Shown here one piece after another: positions 1 to 12,570 of a DNA stretch of 64,000 nucleotides. Under the pieces are notes generated by a model. It was not told where the DNA came from and made no database searches. It saw nothing but the letters and a program-made list of their open reading frames with translations. The first letter of the stretch is position 1. Every line of letters starts with the position of its first letter. The stretch is from Varanus komodoensis. Lineage: Eukaryota; Chordata; Lepidosauria; Squamata; Varanidae. The position numbers were made by a program, and so were the translations under genes. The DNA lies in NCBI RefSeq assembly GCF_004798865.1, contig NW_025335468.1, positions 5,805,284 through 5,869,283 of the forward strand, in the 5' to 3' direction.

Positions 1-3000
1 TTATGATGTGCATATAGTTACAATGGGAGGACTGAAAAAAAGCTGTTTCCTTGGGAATATTTCACAGTGAAAATGCTACAGTGTTTTGTTTTGTTTTGAA
101 AGGGAGAGATAGAAGTTTCTCATTTTTATTTGCATCCTTCTTTTTTCTCAAGGTTTCACCCCTAGCAAAGGATCATATCTCAGCAGAGCACTTACTTTCC
201 ATGCAAAGTCCCAGGCTGCTTCCATGGCATCTCTGGCTAGGACTGGAGAAGCTCCCTGCCTGAAATCCTGGAGAGCTGCTGCCAGCCTGTGCTGACAGTA
301 CTGGGACAGATGGACCAGTGGTAGGGCTGCTTCCAATGTTCTGATGTTTCTGTGGTGGGTACAGTGTAGGAGTTGTGAGCTACCTGTGTCTCGGGACTAG
401 ATCAGAAGTGCACAGAAGAAATTATTTGGAGTACAGTTGTGGCCAGGCACAACATTTTTCTGTGCCTACTTTTGTCAGTGTAATCAAAAGTGGCCCAAGT
501 CAGGGCTTTTTTCTGGCTTCCATGAGCTTGCTCAAAGTCTTTGGGTTCTAACACCATTTGTGCCAATCAGGACCAGCCTGTTAGATCTGAGCTACTGCTG
601 CTCCTGTTGTTGTAGCACTTAGTATGAAAGGTAGGGGACCACTCTCCTCTCCCTGCCGATGCACACAATCTTCCTTGGCTACTTTGAATTTTCTGACAGT
701 CTCAGATTTGTAGAAAATGCAAGCTTGAGTGCTGCAGTTTGGCCAAATTTCTTCAAATTTACAGCAAAATATGCACATTGTGGAGCAAAGGCACAAATGT
801 TGTGCAGTTTTCCCTGCCAGTCAAAAAGGATAAGCAAATTATAACCCATTTTAAAAACAGGTGTCCTAATGCTGGGTTGGCCTTTGTTATTTCAGGTCTG
901 CATCAGCTCCGTATTGCAACAGAATCCATAGGACCAAATCCAGAAAACTCACCTGCCTTTCATCACCAGCCCCTTCGATTCCTCATAGGTCCCTAGTATA
1001 GTACTGGGATTGATGGTCTCATCTGACTCAGCAGTATTCAAGCGCAGGCCTTTCCACCTTGCAGAGAAGCAATTTGCCTGCCCTGCTGAAATCTGAAGTG
1101 GTACTGCTGTTTTTGTGAACCATGGCAAGATCCTTAAGCTCACTCTGCTGTAGGGGTGTGGGCCCTATTTCAGTGTGATGATCAAGCTGAATTTCATAGA
1201 AACTCTTAGGGCTGCATGCTCAGGGTTGGAAGGGACAACACAAAAAGGGTCATGTGAAACACTGAAAGTACCAGTGTATTTTAGTTAAAATTTCTTACTG
1301 GCAGGAATTAAGCTTTAGGAGCACACTTTCAACCTTTTGGAATGGGGTTGGAGGTGGGGGCAGATCATGCAAAAGCCCAGAAACAAGCAATCCATTGGTA
1401 ATTAGGGTGAAGGGGTGTAGTGGGGACACTTCTCATGGTGAGGACCTCTGGACAGATTGGTGCTTGCCACCGGGCCAGATTCTTGGGGTTCAGCATCTCT
1501 GCTCTACCTCTAAGTATGAAGCAGCTAACGCTGACCTCTTCCTGGATTTGTCACTCTGATTGAACATCCTGTTGTGAATCTTCAGGGCCCGGAACAATGT
1601 GGCAATAGTCATTTGAATGGGGGTTGGTGTTCTTAAACCTGTGAAGTTAGGAGACCGAACAGAGTGAGAGAACAGAGAGAAGTGATGGGAGGGACACTTG
1701 TTCCACTTACAGCGCTCATAGGGCTGCACAAAGGATCTTTCTTGAGCCAAGCCTATTCTTCAAACTAAAGCTAATTACTCTGGTGTGTGGTTTTATGCAA
1801 TGCAATAGCGGTTGCTTATTCTGAACGATTCTGAAGATGTTGAGAACCAAGCCTATGAACAGTACTCATGGGAAATGATAGCCAGTGCCAAAGGAGACCT
1901 CTGGCTGCAGAGAGTGGGGGCAGCAGCAAAAACCTGGAGGAACCAAAAGGGAAACAGAGAAGTGAGGTTTGATTGCAGCTGGAGGTCTGATAGCATTTTC
2001 TCTGCCGCACTGAAGATTGTGTTGATTTGCCATTTAACATGCATACATGTGCATGTACACACAGATGCAAATGTATTTTCCAGTACCACACTGCTTGACA
2101 ATTTCTTCTTTCCAGTGAACAATCCATTCTGTGTTTCTAGTTTTTTTCAATATGTTCTTAAATGTATTGGTGCTGCTTTGAACCCTCTGAAAAAAATCAA
2201 CAGGAACTACAGAATAAACTCTTCTGAACAATGTTCAAACATGCATCCAGGCAAATTTTGCCAGATAAATTGCTTTGCTTTTCAGGTGCATTGCTGGATG
2301 CATGATGTGAAACAAATTAAGGGCAAGGGCAAATATACTAGGGTACATGCCTAGGATTGGGGAGAAGCAGATATTTTGCTTCAGTGGCAAAACATTTACT
2401 TCATCCAAACGTTGTTGACTTTTGCCATTCTGAGTTTAAAATCCTACCTGTCACCTCAGGGCAGGATCAGTCAAAAGTGTCACTGCAGCAGCAGACTTGA
2501 ATTCTTTCCGTACCTAAAGTGGGCTTGTTTTATTCCAAGTGCTTTTTGTACTTTAACAGTACTTCCAGACTGATGGCTTCTAGTGCTGCTAATCAGAAGA
2601 TATTGTGCAGCTCTTCCTTAGATTTCTCCTAAACCAGTTTTGTGTGGTAAGAGAAAAATGAAAGAAGCGGGGGGATACATGGGAAGGCTTGACATCAAAG
2701 GTGATGTGATACAGTCTCCCATGCATTCCAGAAATGGAGCAGTGCAGCTGACCATAAAAGCTTTGTCCAGAAGCACCATGAAACAGGTCTTTGGTGAGAT
2801 GTATAGTCTTGCCTATTCTTTACCCCTGGATTAGTAGAACTGTTATGCATCTAAGATGACTCTCTGAGAAGCTTCTCACAGATAAGGTCCAGAATCCATA
2901 GAACTGTGTGCATTGCTCAGCCCATCTAAAGGAACATTGCAGTGTGCTTCTTGAACAATGGACTTGAACATGCATGTCACATAGCACACTGCTTTTGATG

Positions 3001-3533
3001 CTGAGGGACTTTCCAAAGAGGATCGTCATAGGCATGATCCACAACCCTGGTGCTCTCCAGCTGTGTTGGATGCCAGTCCTTACTGTTACCAGTCAGCGTG
3101 GCCACAGAGTACTTGGTGGCAAAGCTGAGTTTGTTGCTATGTTTTATATGGAATTGGCCCATTACTAAGGCTTTAATAACATCTTGGTTTTTTAATTTAA
3201 GAACTCAAATTGATTTCTCCCATGTTGCTGTAAAAGAGGCAATGGGAGAAGCAACCAATTGCATTTCCCACCCTCTATTGACTAATGAGTGAAAATGAGC
3301 ATCTGTCAAATGCACTTTGAAAATGCAGTCACAGGTTTGGGAATATGAAAGCTTTGCTCACAGAATACATTCATTTTAGGGGTTGCAAATGGGGCAATTT
3401 CTGACATTTAACGAACGGAAATGAAATTCTTACATACTCTTACTGTAAAGTGTTTGCCTTGCTCCTGATCTTGCATAGTGCCACCTACTGTCCATTTAGA
3501 GATTGTGGTGGCTGATGGAAGAGCAGCTTTTTG
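1..3533. other. Unique sequence, no gene recognised
   Basis: This stretch has frequent stops in all frames. The longest open frame (1812-2354, plus) has no recognisable domain and an overlapping frame of similar quality on the other strand, so I treat it as chance. The only repeat trace is at about 1193-1260, where a block beginning TCATAGAAACTC and containing GTTGGAAGGGACAAC resembles the reverse complement of a CR1 3' end. That trace is short and weak. I see no splice-bounded exon or RNA gene. Confidence 0.6.
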
Positions 3534-3553
3534 CTCTCTCTCTCTCTCTCTCA

Positions 3554-3592
<39 letters not shown>
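3534..3592. repeat. (CT)n-(CA)n compound microsatellite
   Basis: About nine CT dinucleotides run directly into about eighteen CA dinucleotides. This is a simple repeat that is probably length-variable. It has no link to a mobile element that I can see. Confidence 0.97.
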
Positions 3593-3593
<1 letters not shown>

Positions 3594-3594
<1 letters not shown>

Positions 3595-4027
3595 CAAAAT
3601 AATGTTTTACTACAATATCACATTAATCAGCAGCTGTGAATGATCAGTATGAAACCCTGATATGCAGCACCGTTAAACAATGTAATGTCAAGCCTGGGCT
3701 TTTAAAGTATGATGCAGTGATGAAACAGTTAACCTTTGCTTCTGGGTAAATAGATTTAAATTTTAAGTCATTGGTCTCTCTGAGATGCCAGTTTTACAAT
3801 GCGTCACTCTATAGTATGACAAGGAAACGGAACCCATGATGGGGTAGAAGCCATACAGATGAGGCAAATTTGAATTTTAGTGGTTTTGGGTCACCATGGG
3901 ACAGCAGCAAGTTAGATTCCTCAGTAGTACCCCCGCAGTGACTCGAGGGCACCCCCATTTATGCTTGTGAGGAAAAAGAAGTGCCGCACCTGGGACCAAG
4001 TTGTAGTGCCATCTACACACAATAGAG
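3594..4027. other. Unique spacer, nothing recognised
   Basis: Lies between the microsatellite and the MIR-like SINE. No coding, RNA or repeat signature was seen. Confidence 0.5.
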
Positions 4028-4270
4028 AGTCAGGGTGGCACATTGGGTAAAAGTGCTGGACTGGGACTCATCCATGAAGCCCACTTGGTGACTTTGGACC
4101 AGACACTGCCTTTCAGCCTAAGCTACCTCACAAGGTTGTTGTTGTGGGGACAGTGGAGAGGGGGACACTCTTGTAAGCCTCCTCAGTTCCTTGCTGGAAG
4201 AAAGAACATGGAACATGCCACTTACTTGGTGGTGGTGGTGATGCCCCAGCCCTACTTGGCAGGGATACCA
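4028..4270 (+). repeat. MIR-like tRNA-derived SINE (squamate type), copy 1
   Basis: The block follows the layout of the common sauropsid tRNA-derived SINE. A degraded tRNA-like head (GGTGGCACATTGGGTAAAAG, then CTGGACTGGGACTCA) comes first. It is followed by a core reading TTGGTGACTTTGGACCAGAC, then CAGCCTAAGCTACCTCACA and a GTTGTTGTGGGG step, with a tail containing TTGTAAGCCTCCTCAG that looks like an L2-type end. The same core order recurs at 15.8 kb. The copy is diverged and old. The family assignment rests on recalled consensus, not on a search. Confidence 0.72.
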
Positions 4271-6203
4271 CGGGGGAAATGAAATAAGGATGCAGTGCAC
4301 CTCTGTAGGGGCCCTTTTAAACTCGTGTGGGTTACTCTGGAGGTGCTCTGCTTTTTAACTCTGCACGGATAGATAAGAGGAGCAAGTGCCTTGTGTCATG
4401 ATATAGTCATGATAGTCAAGTATGTGTGGAGGGATGGTCTGTACTGTGCAAATTGTCATGTGCCTGCCATCTGTTCCACACAATGGACCACACAATGCAT
4501 GGCACAAATGTGGCCAATAAACCACATTGGCTTATTAAATACCCCCAAATGTACCAGTTGATGTGCATAATTACCCTCACTGGGCATGGCGTGATGTCTG
4601 AATGAGGGTGGATGTCTGGGGCAGACAACAAACCACCTAGCGAGCCTAGAACAAGTCATGGGTTATGGGTAGTTTGCCAACCAGGCACCCTTGCTTGGCT
4701 GGATAAAAGGCTGCGAGTGGTAATGATAATTAGGTAAACTGCGTGGCACACATTGGGTGGCATCAGCACACATAGATGGGGGGGGGTGCTTAAAAAGCCA
4801 TATTTGACAAGCAGTTGTGCCCCATTAACCACCCCTGTGCCATGCTTACCCAATCTGTGATAGAAGATACTTGCCATGCTATCCTAGCTCTTGGCAGATA
4901 CCTACACATGTCATACTGGAATATCATTTGCTGTGACAAGGGTAGTAGATAAACCATTTGTGCAGGCTGCCTGGGACTGACTTCTGAGCCAACACTGTGA
5001 AGACACTATAAAGTGCCATCCCTCGTCCCACTAGAACAGCCATGTGAGCCTGTGAGCAAAGCTCATGCTTAGATCACAGTGCATCAGCCAGTGCAACTTG
5101 TCTGGTCTCCATTATTTCCCTCTTGAGAGCAAGGAGAACAAACAGGAGGTCACGGGGGATTTTGTCTTTTTGCATCTCTTAAGATGGCATGCCAGTCTGC
5201 TGGACTTATTAGGATTTGTGTTGAAATGTCACAGTCGAGCTCCTTAATCTCTGGAAGAGGAAAAGCCTCCAAAAGTAGAGGCAATCCAATGTGTGCTTAA
5301 CTGTAGGGGCAGTTTAATCCTAAAACCGATAACTGGCTGGCTGCTTACTGGAGAAGGAATTCCGTCGTGATATGCTCAGTGACCTCCCCCTGAGCATGAC
5401 CACTGGGTGGCGGTAGAGAGACATTGCTGAGGTCCTGAAAGATCTCAAGTGGGAAGGAAATTAAATCACAGGGAGAAGGTTCCATACAGCACCTGCTGTG
5501 TGTATTTGGATATAATTCACTTTGCATTTGCAAAGCTATTTTTGTTTTGTTTTGGTTTGTGACAGAGAACCCAAGAATGATAAGCAGCTAAGGCAGGTAG
5601 AAATTCTACTGGCATAAATGTACACACAGTGGTACAAAATAATTTTTGTGTTGTAAGACAAACACTCAGTAAAACAAAACCGTGGCACCATTAATGAATG
5701 GTAAAACTTACGGTATCTTCCTCATTAGATCTCATCATGGACTTCACTGGGCTACTGAAACTAAAGGAGAAATGCTGTACCAGCCTAAAAGTCATAGAAA
5801 GCTTAATACCCCTGGTGGGTATCAGTTGTTTCCTTTGAAAAGATACAGTGAGTAGGAAAGTAAAGGGATAAGGAGCCTGGAAATGCATTATGGATCTGTT
5901 CCACATCTATTGCGAGACACTTTCATAGAAAAGTCTGGAAATAGGGTATACCAAAATTGGAATACCAAAATTGGGGCATAAAATATACTGCTCCTCCCAT
6001 TGTTAAGGTACCCTGACATGAGCTGATTACTGGAAAAGTCTTAATGCCCAATGGTAAAAGGTTTAGGGTACCAATTCTGTCTCATAGCACCCAACACATT
6101 AAAAGCCAAGCCAGACATGAGGCAGACTGTTGAACTGAATGACGCTTCCTGATTACAAACTGGAGAACAGGGAAGAGAGATTGCTGTGCCCACCATAATG
6201 TAA
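4271..6203. other. Unique sequence, no gene recognised
   Basis: No recognisable coding exon. The part at about 4480-4880 has repeated 'cacaatg/cattggg' wording and a G8 run, and may be an old repeat, but I cannot name a family or set ends. A short (TTTTG)n-like run lies near 5537-5556. Confidence 0.5.
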
Positions 6204-6436
6204 GCCATAGAATAGTAGAAGAGGCCAGAAGGCCACCAGGTCTGCAGGGCACCAGCTCACACCATCCCATTCAGATGATTGTCCAGACACTTTTTGAATG
6301 TCTCCAGCAAAGGAGAGCCTACAACTTCCCCAGGTAATAGGTTCCATTGTTGTACTGCTCTGACAGGGAGGAAAGTCCTCCTGGTGTCTAGCCGCTGTTT
6401 GGTTTCTTTTAACGCAAGTCCATTATTCTTAAGTTT
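6204..6436 (-). mobile_element. CR1 LINE, 3' end fragment
   Basis: Read on the minus strand this is the last part of a CR1 element. The plus strand shows the reverse of the typical CR1 end: CCATAGAATAGTAGAAGAGG, then CACTTTTTGAATGTCTCCAG, CTTCCCCAGGTAATAGGTTC and GGGAGGAAAGTCCTCCTGGT. In CR1 this covers the end of ORF2 and the short 3' UTR. It is heavily 5'-truncated, as is usual for the family. The TATTCTATGG-type terminus sets the 3' boundary near 6204. Confidence 0.82.
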
Positions 6437-8185
6437 GAAAGTAGAAAATGCTGGTCATGCCTGGGATTGCTGCCTTTATGTACTTTCACAGTTCCATGGG
6501 GGGAGAGATTTTTGGGAATATATTCTATGTTCACAACATGCAAGCCTTACTAGTATGAGGTACATAATGAAAATAATTGCTTGTATAGATGTTTTTCTTA
6601 AGAACTGTAGCCAAAGAAATATGAGAGATATGCTGTGTATTTGTATCTGTATTCTTATGGCAGGGGAAGAACAGGTCCTCTTTAGAAATTCCTCCAATTT
6701 TCTTTTCTGTCCTGAATTAAGGATGATTTTTGGCCACATTAGGGTTCATTTCACACAGACATTTGTTCCTGCATGTGAGTGGACCTGACAAACCTGAAGG
6801 TTAACCTTGCATGGAGAAACTGGGGCAGGATTTGGGTGAGATCCTGATATAGCCATTGTGATTCCTGAGACAGAGTCATCTGGAAGACACTTTGCCATAT
6901 TGTAAAACTTGCTGATGGATGTATTTGTGCACTGCTAAATTCATTTTCTTTGTTTCCCTCATAATAATTGCCCAATAGGCTGTGGCTGCTTGTGTGTAAG
7001 AGAAAATGATTGTATGAACTATCTTGGAGATTTTTCTCACTCTTGTTGTTCAAGCGTAGGAAATTAGAGGGCAGGAGAAGAAATGGTATTCCTGTATATA
7101 ATTTATTCAGCAACAGTAGATGGCACTGAACTGAACACAGGAATTTCCAAGCCTCTGTCTGTAAAGCAGACAGTGTTTTCCCCTGGGAACGATGGTGGCT
7201 GACAACCAAAGCAAAATACAGTAACACTTATAAAACAGTTTTTATCCAAGGAGCATGTTGGAAGGAAGGAGGAGATAAGTTGGAAAAAGAACACTGATGT
7301 TCACAATGTTGTTTCACACTGCGAAACAGAGATAATGCTGAAAATGGCTTCAGGCTCCTCCACAGCACAAAACCAATTTGCATAGTTGGCTAAACCACTG
7401 TACAGCCCAAATATCCTACCTCGGGGCAAGATGTGAAAAACACTGACATTTCTGGAGAAACCACTTGTGCTTTCTGCAGATCCATCCGTTAGCAGTTCCT
7501 ATTGGCCAGAAACAATCTTCTGTTTCAAAGAATGGAAAACCAGAACATACCTGCCATTTTGATGAACAGGTGAAAGACCCTCAGCAAAAGCAATTGCTGA
7601 GACACCTGACTTCAAGTGACGGGCCCGGTTTCTTACCCCCAGCACTTTTTCATTGGCAAACCCCTTTGGTATTTAGATACTTGGTAGATAATTACTCTGG
7701 TGGAAGCAGAACTTCCTATAGAAGTAATTATTGAAAATAACAGCCTTTGTTAATATAAAGGCAACTTTCTATAAATAGGTCATCCTTTATTCCTATTTGC
7801 CCAGTAGATGAACTGCTGAATGTAAATTCAAGCAACTGCCTGTGGAAAAAATGCTTCTGTGGCATTTGCAAGAACAGCGCAAAAGAGTTTGCTTTTGAGC
7901 TCTTGTTCTGTAAGGATCTGACCGTGATTTTATGAACTTTTCAGAAATGCTAGCGTATTCACAGCTGGGGCATGAGGCTGAAGTGGGAGCGATATGCATG
8001 TGGCTCTCTTAATAAGTCCGCAGAGGTAGGGCACCTGTTTTAAGTGCAGTCCTCCACCCGCCTCACCCAGGCTTTTTTGCCCCTAGTGATGAACCAGGTT
8101 CAATCCACTGCACTTTTGTTTAAAGAATCAGCAGCAAGTCATGTGGCAAAACTTCTGCTCCAGACACTAAGGGGTTGCTGCCATT
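6437..8185. other. Unique sequence, no gene recognised
   Basis: The plus frame 6279-6788 starts inside the CR1 fragment and has no domain. The frames at 6751-7227 (minus) and 7465-7734 (plus) also look like chance. Sequence at 7800-8000 has mixed composition and could be conserved non-coding DNA, but I see no firm sign. Confidence 0.5.
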
Positions 8186-8325
8186 CAGGGAGACCAACCT
8201 TTCTCAACATTATGCCCTCCAGATGTTTTGGACAATAACTCCTGTCATCCTTAAGCACTGTCTGTGTTAGGTGAGTGGAACTGAATTCCTCAAAACAGTT
8301 GGAGGGCACAATTTTGGAGAAAGCC
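8186..8325. mobile_element. Short non-autonomous hAT-type element
   Basis: The ends are imperfect inverted repeats. The left reads CCTTTCTCAACATTATGCCC then TCCAGATGTTTTGGAC. The right, reverse-complemented, reads GGCTTTCTCCAAAATTGTGC then CCTCCAACTGTTTTGAGG. This is the very common squamate fold-back family with a 'CCTCCAGATGTTTTGGACTACAACTCCCATC' type of end. A relative occurs at 38.4 kb and a half copy at 49.7 kb. I could not find a clean 8-bp target duplication, so the exact ends are approximate and the hAT assignment is by analogy. Confidence 0.6.
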
Positions 8326-8587
8326 AGAGTAAATAATGCTGAATTAAACAAGGCGTATTTTCAATTCAGTTTTGATCAGCATTCATCCAGTTTGCTCCTT
8401 CTGGATCAAACATGGACTTGGATTCAGTCTGTGATCAAAGTCCATGCACTTCTGGGCTTGCAACCTTTTCCAAATTGTGTTATAGATATGTACATTTGAA
8501 AAATGTACATGAAATAATATGGGCAAATAAATACACTTTAGCCAATAACAGAAGAATGCATATATTTCAACGATATGCACATTTTTT

Positions 8588-8651
8588 CTAAACTACCCAG
8601 AGTATGGTGGTATAGAAATAGTAGTAGTAGTAGTAGTAGTAGTAGTAATAG
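8588..8651 (+). repeat. LINE 3' tail (L2-type) with (TAG)n
   Basis: AAACTACCCAGAGTATGGTG followed by GTATAGAAATAG matches the general form of squamate L2/CR1-group tails (NAACYGCCCAGAG..GGGYGGTATA.AAAT). It runs into about eleven TAG repeats in the place where such elements normally carry their short tail repeat. Confidence 0.6.
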
Positions 8652-8764
8652 GTACAAATATGCATGACAGTCATGTGGAAAGAAAAAAAATGCCCACAAT
8701 CTGATATAGATTTGAATTAGAATGAGCTTCAAGGTGGAATTTGGAGAACTCCAGCAAGCGCTAA

Positions 8765-8844
8765 GATCTGCTGATTCATCTACCCCCTAGATCAGATGGA
8801 CACGAACCTGACCTACTACAAGGCAACTTCCTACATGTTTCTAT
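8765..8844 (+). mobile_element. CR1 LINE, extreme 3' end
   Basis: GATCAGATGGACACGAACCT then GACCTACTACAAGGCAACTT and CCTACATGTTTCTATG match the classic sauropsid CR1 terminus ('..GGACTAGATGGACC...TATAAGGCAGCTTCCTATGTTTCTATG'). Only the tail is recognisable. Confidence 0.65.
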
Positions 8845-10996
8845 GTGCAGAGATGAAGGTCCACAAGCCCTCCATTCAAGCAGATGGAATTCTGTGAGCA
8901 GAATCCACAGCCCTGATGTTTATCCCTGCATGTTAGCAATAGGAAGCTTTCAAAAGCTGGATATTTGTTTGGATTGCTATCTCTCCCAAGTTATGGGAAT
9001 AATTTTAAATAATTACATCCAGGATTTTCTTGGCAAGGACATTGCCCCAGCTGAGGCCCCAGATTCCCACAGTCATGATACTGCACCTAAACTTTAAAAA
9101 TAACTGCCCAAAATGCCTTTTTGTAACTCAAGACCCATTGTGCTAAAAAGAATTATACCATAGACAGCCCCTCCAACACTGCTGGAGCACTTTGAAGGGC
9201 TTGTCCATCGTTGTTCAACAGGGATTGTGAAAACTGGCTTGACAGCATCCTTTCATGATCTTTTGAGAGAGAAAATTGAAAGAAAATTGGGGGGGGGGAA
9301 CCAACACCCTTTGCACAGCTTGAAACAGCTGGTGATCATAGCAGCAGGAGGGAAACAAGTCATTCTTCCTGTGGTGTCCCATGGGATACCTGCAGGAGAA
9401 CTGAAGGGGGAGAGAAGGGGCCAAAACCCCTTTGTGAGCCTACTCCTTTGATGGTCTAACTCTGGGTTGTTTCACACATGACCAGCCATCCATGGCTTAT
9501 TATCACAGTGAACCTAACCCTTAGGGCATAAAACTAAGCATCCCGTAAAGTCAAGAAATACTTCATTTCAATTTTCCCATAGTGATCAAATATGGCTTCT
9601 GCTTCCTCATTGCCTGGGGTTCTAGAGCGGTTCTTAGTAACAAACACCTGGATCTGGACACCAACTTTTATTATAGCACCTGGGAAGGCAGAAGCTCTGA
9701 GAAAATGGCAGCTGGGAAAGAGTCCTGCTAGAATGCACTAAGACTGAATTCTCTAAGCATTTATAGGCAAAGCAGTGCTAAGCAGAAACTGCGCCCAAGC
9801 TTGAAGTCTATCCAGCAGGTGCCTCTGAGTTTGGCTGGGAGGGAAAGTTTAAAGAAACTTGATCCTGTACAAACAATTAGCTGCTTAGCACTCCTGTGGT
9901 CAGCAGTACTTCATGCACTTGGGGATACCAATGCCATGAGCAACCACTGCTTGTTATTGTTGACTCTAGGTGACCCCATTGGGGGGGGGGGTATTAACAG
10001 TTAATTATTATTTCATATATCATTTATATGATATATAAATATCATATAAACAATAAACCTTCTGCTTTGTCCTCATTTCTTCCCCGTTAGATTTCTTCCT
10101 TCTTTAGTCATATTGTCCCATATTCCAAGTGTAAATGTTTCATATCTATAATTGGATGACTTGATAGTTACATAGATAAATAAGTAAAGTAAAATAAAAA
10201 GGTTACGCCAAGCACTTCTCTTTGCTGGCCTGCTCTAGTTTTGCAGTGAATCACATTACTTTGCATTTCATTTAAGAAAATATCCTCATGTTAATTAAAT
10301 GTATTATCATAATTTGGTGCAATACTCCTTTTTCACGAGCAGCTAAGGTCAATAGGTTCTGAATCCAAGTAGGCATATTTGTGGCTTTGTTTTCTGCTGC
10401 TGTAGAGTAGTATGCTTATCCATTAGTCCGGCCTTAGTGAACCATGTGGCATACCCTTCTGCCAGGTCTCAGTTGCCCTGGATGCATCCCACGATAGCAT
10501 GGGCATCTTTTACACTGAGTGAAGCTTCCATGGCCTCACTCATCTTCATTAGGACCTCAGTTCAGAAAGGCAGCATTACTGGCCAGCTCCGTCACAATAT
10601 GCTCTGAATATGGAAAAACCTTCAACATTTATCATCCTGTGAGATACCCAGGCATTTGAAACATTCTGGTGGCCAATTCGCTTTTCATAAAATCTTTTCA
10701 TGCATCAGTCTGAGATGTTGTTAGACTTCAAGGTTGTTTTCTCATAGGAAGGCTGGAGCTAGTTTCTAACTCTAAGTTTCACTGAATCCTCAGGAAGTCC
10801 AGGTCTGAAGCAAGGGTATCTTGAAACAAGGAATACAAGAATTTGTGTGCCTGTTGATTTAAAAACAACAACACCACCACCACCTATGGCAGACAAAATG
10901 CATTTCTGTGAGATACAGTGTGACTTCATATAACCTTGTTACAATGATTCACATTGAACCCAGAGATAAATATACATTATAACTGAGCTTTGCATA
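8845..10996. other. Unique sequence with a G10 run and an AT palindrome cluster
   Basis: No gene was recognised. Notable items are a run of about ten G near 9980-9990 and, directly after it, three linked AT-rich hairpin arms (10017-10045). The remainder (for example 10300-10900) is ordinary single-copy-looking DNA. Confidence 0.5.
10017..10045. repeat. Triple AT-rich palindrome
   Basis: ATATCAT, TTAT, ATGATAT, ATAA, ATATCAT occur in a row. The middle arm can pair with either neighbour, giving two mutually exclusive 7-bp hairpins with 4-nt loops. Confidence 0.85.
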
Positions 10997-11278
10997 ACAT
11001 GACAACCTAAACTCAAGGGTTGAGTTTGGGTCATTGTTGAACCATGGGTTTGTTTTGTTATGTGAACTTCACTGTGCTAAACAACAAAAACAAAAAAACC
11101 CCACATTTATTAACTGCAAAAAAACCACAGAGAGAATCTATGGTTTGTTGCTGATTTGTACACTAGGGGTTGTTCATGGTTAACCAGCCATTGTTTGTTA
11201 GCATGGCTGAGATCACATAATGCGAGAATGTACATTTTAGTGACAACCCAGTTTAATGTTGTGTTGTGTGAAACCAGC
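10997..11278. mobile_element. Candidate MITE-like repeat, family unknown
   Basis: The left end has CATAACATGACAACCTAAAC then TCAAGGGTTG. The right end, reverse-complemented, has CACAACACAACATTAAACTG then GGTTGTC, suggesting imperfect terminal inverted repeats. The inside contains ACCATGGGTTTGTTTTGTTA and ATGGTTAACCAGCCATTG, wording that recurs in other single-copy-looking stretches (near 9480, 13870, 32690, 50090). This suggests an old dispersed DNA-transposon family. Ends and class are uncertain. Confidence 0.35.
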
Positions 11279-12570
11279 CATTGTCTACAATTTCATGCAC
11301 GTCAACTAGAAAAGAAGCCTCACTGAAATTAGTGTAACTTATTCCAAAAAAACGTCCACAGGACTGTGTTTTGCATCTATTTGATTTCAGTGGCAGAATG
11401 TTAAGCATTTCCTTTAATGCTCTTTGCAATCCGTGCAACTTAAAAGTATTAAATTGTCACGAGAATAATGCTCATAGCATTCAAAGAAGTAATTTTGCAG
11501 GTATTGTTTAAAATAAAGAGCTTCTCTGAGCTGCAAAAGGAATATACCAATTTCAGTAGTTTTGCTCACCTTTGAAGTATGCCTCGCAGCTTGTTTTTAT
11601 GTGCCTAAATGTGTTTAGATGTTATGGCACATTTGGGTATAAAAAATCCTGATGGCCTCTTATCCATTGCAGAGTTCCAAATTTGCATTGGAAAGAGGGG
11701 AAGGAAATGCTTAATCCTGTCCATATTTGCTACTTTTCTTCTAGCTTTTCTCCCTGCCGGTATTTTGGACTCATGTGGGGATTAACATGGTTGGGGTGGG
11801 GCCAGAGAACAAAAACTTGGATCAAATATTTCTCTTTTTCAACTCCCCCCCACCCCCCGCAGGGCACTTTGCATGAGGGTCCTGTTTGAAGTGAAGTGTG
11901 CGGTTTGCCCCATGACTGCCGACTTTGAAATAACCGAGTGCTGAGATGATCTTTGTGGTGCTAAATAGTGGAACTCCCTGAGGAGAGGGGAATGTAGACA
12001 TGCCATCATGATTAGATATCTTTCTGCAAGATGTACTTTATTCCATCTGGGATAAATTCCACAGTCTCGGACAAAATTACTGTTAACGTTCCATTCTTTG
12101 CATAATAGCTGTGAAGAAAAGAGACGGGGAGAGAATAATATCTTGCATTACGGAAGCCCAGTTATTTCAGCTCTGTGACATACTCTTGCTTAATGCAGTA
12201 TCTCACCTATGGAATGAGATGCTCTGATGCGAGGAGGAAGAACTAGTCCTGGAGAGAAATGGGAGAGGGGGTCCCTTTTCAGTGTGCAGTACTGGTGAGA
12301 AGGTGGCCAGAGCCAGCTCCCTCTCCCTCTCTCTGCCGATGCCTCGCTCCGAAAAAGGAGCCCTCTGAGCAAGGCACACGGGCTACAGCAGGCTCTCTCG
12401 CTGTGGGTGGCACAGTGCTGCAGGGCAGCCGCTCCTCCCTGCCTCACCCAGTTGGACCTGTGGCTTGTTTTGTGGCTACTTCGCTGATCCCTGCAATGCG
12501 GGTGCACTTTGGTGATCAGGTTCATGAGAGGCTCATAAGGTGTATGACACATGTTGTTGCACACACATGA
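11279..12570. other. Unique sequence; CNE-like and GC-rich blocks
   Basis: 11950-12220 is even-textured sequence with several CpGs and TAAT-type cores and could be conserved non-coding DNA. 12230-12560 is GC-richer and carries overlapping open frames on both strands (12190-12564 minus, 12259-12570 plus). Both frames lack domains, and their overlap suggests that GC content, not selection, keeps them open. I call no gene. Confidence 0.4.

Noticed and set aside
1812-2354. 180-codon open frame, plus strand
   Set aside because: Three overlapping frames on the minus strand look equally good, there is no domain, and composition is rich in Cys, Asn and Phe as expected from random AT-rich DNA.
6279-6788. 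169-codon open frame, plus strand
   Set aside because: Its first half is the antisense of a CR1 3' end, and the rest has no domain.
12190-12570. GC-rich block with open frames on both strands, considered as a CpG island or promoter
   Set aside because: Only a handful of CpGs in about 330 bases, no conserved exon following it, and GC content alone explains the open frames.
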